A stretch of DNA of 16,827 nucleotides from Micavibrio sp. UBA1664 (GTDB lineage Bacteria; Pseudomonadota; Alphaproteobacteria; Micavibrionales; UBA1664). The stretch is taken from positions 1 through 16,827 of the forward strand of contig DCKW01000110.1 of assembly GCA_002320485.1 (NCBI GenBank), written 5' to 3'. A program made the translations under genes and the position numbers. Shown piece by piece: positions 14,068 to 16,827 of this stretch (its first letter is position 1; every line of letters starts with the position of its first letter). Below the pieces are notes generated by a model that was given only the letters and a program-made list of their open reading frames with translations, was not told the DNA's origin and did no database searches.

Positions 14068-15314
14068 GACGGGGTGACCGGTGTTTTGTGGCTGTAATAG
14101 CGGGCCACACGGCCAATTGTCAGCCCTTGCACAAGGATAGAAAACAATACAATACAGTATGTGATCAAAAGGAAAATGTCACGTATTTCACCTGTCGGCA
14201 GTGATAACACCAACGCCACCGAAATCCCGCCGCGCAAACCGCCCCACGTTAAAATATTAATTGCACCAGGGCTAAAACTGCGGATATAGCTAGAAATTTT
14301 GATAGGGAGGAAAACAGAGATATAACGCACCAATAGTAATGTCGGAATCATGATCAATCCTGCATAAAGTGCCGAAGGATTAAAGGATAAAGCGAGCAGT
14401 TCAAATCCTATCAATAAAAACAGTCCGGCATTCAGGAATTCGTCGATCAATTCCCAAAAATTGTCGAGGTTTTCCTTCGTGTGATCTGACATGGCATGTG
14501 TCCTTCCGATATTTCCCACCAGAAGTCCTGCAACCACCATAGCGATCGGGCCGGACATATGGAGGGCACGTGCCAGTTCATACCCGCCCATGACAAGGGC
14601 AAGTGTCAGGAAAATTTCCACCTGATAATTGTCGACGCTTTTCAGCATAAGATAAGCGATGTAGCCGAGTAATAGCCCGAGCAAAGCACCCCCTGCAGCT
14701 TCCATTAAAAATAATTCTGCAACATGGAATGGAGTTGTCTCGCCACTGGTCGCTATTCCTAAAATGGCGATAAATACCACCACCGCAATTCCGTCATTAA
14801 ACAGGGATTCACCGACAACCTTGATTTCCAGACTTTTTGGAACACCGGCCTTTTTCAATATGGCCATGACAGCGATTGGGTCGGTCGGGGATATCAACGC
14901 CCCGAATAAAAGCGCGTATATGAACGGGATATTTAGACCTAAAAACTGGAATATATAATAGGCTCCACCGCCGATTGCTGCAGTGGAAAATAGTGTCCCG
15001 AAAAACGCTAAAATGGAAACAATATATTTCTGTTGTTTCAAATCCTGCATATTGATGTGAAGGGCGCCTGCGAACAGAAGAAAGCTCAGCATCCCGTGTA
15101 ATAACGTTTCCGAAAAATTGATATGGTTCAGAATGTCACGTGCGTAGGGGAGAAGCTCCACCCCCAACAAAGGTAACAGTAGCATTGCCGTAGAAAGAAG
15201 CAGGGCTATTACCATGATACCGATTGTGGTCGGCAGTTTTATAAAGCGGTAATTAATATACGAAAAAACCGCACACAGGGTGACAAGAATACTGGCAATG
15301 GTAATCAGGCTCAT
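14064..15314 (-). CDS. CPA1-family Na+/H+ antiporter
   Basis: This 416-residue polytopic protein with about 12 membrane helices is a cation/proton antiporter of the NhaP/CPA1 type. Diagnostic motifs are SPTDPIAVMAIL (142-153), GESLFNDG with the ion-binding Asn173-Asp174, and WGGLRGGISVALVLSLP (357-373). There is no long cytoplasmic C-terminal tail. It exchanges Na+ (or K+) for H+ across the inner membrane. Its stop overlaps the start of the next cluster gene as ATGA, so it heads the 15-gene run and should be co-translated with it. This gene is not part of the ape clusters I know. It may supply ion balance for the proton-driven exporter, or may simply be a captured neighbour that donates the promoter. 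AGAGA about 7 bases before the ATG is a plausible ribosome site. Confidence 0.9.
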   Translation of the reverse strand: MSLITIASILVTLCAVFSYINYRFIKLPTTIGIMVIALLLSTAMLLLPLLGVELLPYARDILNHINFSETLLHGMLSFLLFAGALHINMQDLKQQKYIVSILAFFGTLFSTAAIGGGAYYIFQFLGLNIPFIYALLFGALISPTDPIAVMAILKKAGVPKSLEIKVVGESLFNDGIAVVVFIAILGIATSGETTPFHVAELFLMEAAGGALLGLLLGYIAYLMLKSVDNYQVEIFLTLALVMGGYELARALHMSGPIAMVVAGLLVGNIGRTHAMSDHTKENLDNFWELIDEFLNAGLFLLIGFELLALSFNPSALYAGLIMIPTLLLVRYISVFLPIKISSYIRSFSPGAINILTWGGLRGGISVALVLSLPTGEIRDIFLLITYCIVLFSILVQGLTIGRVARYYSHKTPVTPS

Positions 15315-15381
15315 GCATTTATCTCTTTTTATAATTATTGGGAAACTATACAGTCTTTATAATGAAAGGAAAATATAGGAC
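15315..15381. promoter_or_regulatory. Divergent promoter region between the antiporter/ape run and bdhA
   Basis: This 67-bp AT-rich gap separates divergent genes and must hold the start of the long minus-strand run. On the plus strand a perfect TATAAT (15358-15363) lies 19 bases before the bdhA ATG, but no good -35 box stands at 16-18 bp; TTGGGA (15338-15343) is only 14 bp away. On the minus strand TATAGT (15345-15350, same hexamer as before apeC) could serve the antiporter with a poor -35. Candidate ribosome site for bdhA: AAAGGA (15365-15370). Confidence 0.45.
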
Positions 15382-16164
15382 ATGAAACTCAAAGATAAAG
15401 TGGCCGTCATTACCGGTGCGGCAAGCGGTATTGGATATGAAATGGCTCGGACGTTTCTGGCGGAAGGGGCGAAAGTGGCGATTGCCGATTTGGGGCAGCA
15501 TCGCGCGGATGCGGCGGTGGAAAAGCTTGATCCCTCAGGTCATAATACGATTGGCGTGGATATGAATGTAACGGACGAAAAGGCCGTTGAAAAAGGCATG
15601 AAAACCGTGGTTGATAAATTCGGTAAAATCGACATTTTAATCAGCAATGCAGGCGTGCAAATTGTCAATCCTATTGATGAGTTCAAATTTTCCGACTGGC
15701 AAAAATTGTTGTCAATTCATCTGGACGGTGCATTTTTAACCACTCGCGAGGCCCTTAAATACATGTACAAACAGGGCACGGGCGGTAGTGTGATTTATAT
15801 GGGTTCCGTTCATTCCAAACTGGCATCGCCTTTAAAAGCGCCATATGTAACGGCCAAACACGGGTTGATCGGTCTATGCAAGGCGGTTGCGAAGGAAGGC
15901 GCAAAACATGGTGTGCGTGCCAATGTCATTTGCCCGGGGTTTGTGCGAACCCCTCTTGTTGACAAACAAATCCCAGAGCAAGCCAAGGAACTGGGGATCA
16001 GCGAGGAAAAAGTTGTGAGTGACGTTATGTTGAAGGATACGGTTGACGGTGAATTTACAACCACCCAAGACGTGGCGCAAACCGCCTTATTTTTCGCATC
16101 GTTCCCATCCAATGCCTTAACCGGACAATCTGTTGTTGTTAGCCACGGATGGTATATGCAATAA
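15382..16164 (+). CDS. bdhA: 3-hydroxybutyrate dehydrogenase (SDR family)
   Basis: This 260-residue classical SDR interconverts (R)-3-hydroxybutyrate and acetoacetate with NAD+, usually for turnover of polyhydroxybutyrate. It has TGAASGIG (11-18), NAGVQ (89-93), catalytic S142, Y155 and K159, and the 3-hydroxybutyrate dehydrogenase hallmark GSVHSKLASPLKAPYVTAKHG. Substrate-contact residues known from the Pseudomonas enzyme are matched by Q93, H144, K152 and Q196 (DKQIPEQ), while the usual Trp at 187 is Phe. The Asn of the SDR tetrad is replaced by His (H113 in SIHLDGAF), a trait I recall in one subgroup of these enzymes. The C-terminus SHGWYMQ also fits. It is divergent from the pigment run and probably unrelated to it, ending 5 bp from the convergent secreted-protein gene. 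Confidence 0.9.
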   Translation: MKLKDKVAVITGAASGIGYEMARTFLAEGAKVAIADLGQHRADAAVEKLDPSGHNTIGVDMNVTDEKAVEKGMKTVVDKFGKIDILISNAGVQIVNPIDEFKFSDWQKLLSIHLDGAFLTTREALKYMYKQGTGGSVIYMGSVHSKLASPLKAPYVTAKHGLIGLCKAVAKEGAKHGVRANVICPGFVRTPLVDKQIPEQAKELGISEEKVVSDVMLKDTVDGEFTTTQDVAQTALFFASFPSNALTGQSVVVSHGWYMQ

Positions 16165-16169
16165 TATGT

Positions 16170-16827
16170 CTATGACGGAATAAGAATATTACTGTCGGCG
16201 ATAAGGCTGGCAAGGTCAAGATCGCCGACATCGGCTAACGTTGCGATGGTTTTAAATGTGGCGCCCGTCCCGGCCCCGTCAGTATCGACCTGCAAATGCG
16301 TTCCTGCCCCTTGCGGAATAAAGCGAACGAAATCGGCAATATCATCGTTGAGAGCGTCATATCCGCCAAGAACATCACGAATATCCAGAATATCGCCTTC
16401 AAGGGCATCAAAATCGGTAATAATATCCGCTGCCTTGAAAGCCGTGGCCGCTTGGAAAACGAAGGTGTCTGCGCCATCGCCGCCGGTTAGAAGGTTTTGC
16501 GCGGGTGAACCGTAAATAATATCGTCCAACGGGGTGCCATCAACGCGCCCATCACCATTGAAATCGTACAGAAAGCTGTAAGTTGAGCCTGAATTGTTAT
16601 ATCCATTATTCATGCCATACGGCATTGTCACAAGAAGTGTATCCCCTATGACTTCATGAAACCTACCAAATGTTTCATCCGCCCCGGGATCGGGATTGTT
16701 GACTGATGCGATCAGGTCGCCGGATATTAAATCATATAAATGAATTTCACCCGCTCTGTTGACCCCATTAACATCACCATATGAATTAATAATCAAAGTG
16801 TTTTTGTACTTGCCCCATTGTTCGGAC
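16170..16827 (-). CDS. C-terminal part of a type I-secreted FG-GAP/RTX-type protein (5' end beyond window)
   Basis: The frame is open to the right edge (hand translation ends ...SEQWGKYKNTLIINSYGD...), so the TTG at 16796 is not a real start. About 218 residues are visible. First comes a beta-propeller-like FG-GAP repeat (GADETFGRFHEVIGDTLLV followed by GSTYSFLYD). Next is a Ca2+-binding-type segment FNGDGRVDGTPLDDIIYG and a degenerate RTX nonapeptide GGDGADTFVF. The ending is the type I secretion C-terminal pattern DIITDFDALEGDILDIRDVLGG ... LQVDTDGAGTGATFKTIATLADV. Such proteins are exported by an ABC-type TolC-dependent machine and act outside the cell or on its surface, often as adhesins or S-layer-like proteins. 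The real function lies in the missing part. The gene converges on bdhA with five bases between stop codons, so no terminator fits between them. Confidence 0.82.
   Translation of the reverse strand, partial: SEQWGKYKNTLIINSYGDVNGVNRAGEIHLYDLISGDLIASVNNPDPGADETFGRFHEVIGDTLLVTMPYGMNNGYNNSGSTYSFLYDFNGDGRVDGTPLDDIIYGSPAQNLLTGGDGADTFVFQAATAFKAADIITDFDALEGDILDIRDVLGGYDALNDDIADFVRFIPQGAGTHLQVDTDGAGTGATFKTIATLADVGDLDLASLIADSNILIPS

Larger units (their letters stand above)
1289..15314 (-). other. Aryl polyene biosynthesis/export operon (15 co-directional genes)
   Basis: All fifteen genes from the antiporter to apeR read leftwards with junctions (bp, minus = overlap) of -4, -4, +21, -4, -4, +9, -4, -11, -8, -1, -1, -8, +3, -4. 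No internal promoter or terminator space exists, so one long transcript from the 15315-15381 region is expected. The content (ligase, two dehydratases, GT2, acyltransferase, thioesterase, LolA-like, MMPL, lipoprotein, KS, DH, KR, KS) and its order match aryl polyene clusters closely. The added elements are the antiporter at the head and the halogenase-like FAD enzyme between exporter and lipoprotein. apeC and the phosphopantetheinyl transferase at 1-1292 belong to the same system but are separate transcription units. Confidence 0.88.

Noticed and set aside
1..16827. tRNA/rRNA genes, CRISPR arrays, insertion sequences, attachment sites
   Set aside because: Nearly the whole window is covered by well-supported protein genes, and no repeat-spacer pattern, transposase motif or terminal inverted repeats were noticed.

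Overview
The window comes from a Gram-negative bacterium. It encodes a lipoprotein with a lipobox, a periplasmic LolA-type carrier, an LpxL-type acyltransferase and the C-terminus of a type I secreted protein. Base composition is moderate and fairly AT-rich. The 3-hydroxybutyrate dehydrogenase subtype would fit an alpha- or betaproteobacterium, but that placement is a low-confidence inference. Nearly every base from 1 to 16827 is coding.

Positions 1-15314 hold most of an aryl polyene (APE, xanthomonadin/flexirubin-like) pigment cluster. Fifteen genes on the minus strand, read from 15314 down to 1289, form one tightly packed run. Eleven of its 14 junctions overlap, and the gaps are only 21, 9 and 3 bp. 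In transcription order they are: CPA1 Na+/H+ antiporter, COG4648-type membrane protein, AMP-forming acyl ligase (ApeH), hotdog dehydratase (ApeI), GT2 glycosyltransferase, LpxL-type acyltransferase, thioesterase (ApeK), LolA-like carrier, MMPL exporter, FAD-dependent halogenase-like enzyme, outer-membrane-type lipoprotein, ketosynthase (ApeO), hotdog dehydratase (ApeP), ketoreductase (ApeQ) and ketosynthase (ApeR). To the left lie an inverted Sfp-type phosphopantetheinyl transferase (+ strand) and the chain-length-factor-like ApeC (minus strand), which runs off the left edge. No acyl carrier protein, ApeD-type acyltransferase or aromatic methyltransferase is visible. They presumably lie beyond position 1.

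How the genes fit together (family knowledge plus inference): ApeH activates an aryl acid starter, which is loaded onto carrier proteins primed by the phosphopantetheinyl transferase. ApeO-ApeC and ApeR extend the chain, ApeQ reduces it, and ApeI/ApeP dehydrate it at every cycle to give a conjugated polyene. The GT2, acyltransferase and thioesterase genes would attach it to a lipid anchor. The MMPL protein, LolA-like carrier and lipoprotein would move it to the outer membrane. The FAD enzyme keeps every diagnostic motif of flavin-dependent halogenases, so the pigment may be halogenated, as in xanthomonadins.

To the right of a 67-bp divergent intergenic region is a plus-strand 3-hydroxybutyrate dehydrogenase gene (15382-16164). 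Converging on it, with 5 bp between stop codons, is the 3' part of a gene for a large secreted protein with an FG-GAP-like repeat and a type I secretion (RTX-type) C-terminus. That gene runs off the right edge. No RNA genes, insertion sequences, CRISPR arrays or sizeable repeats were seen.
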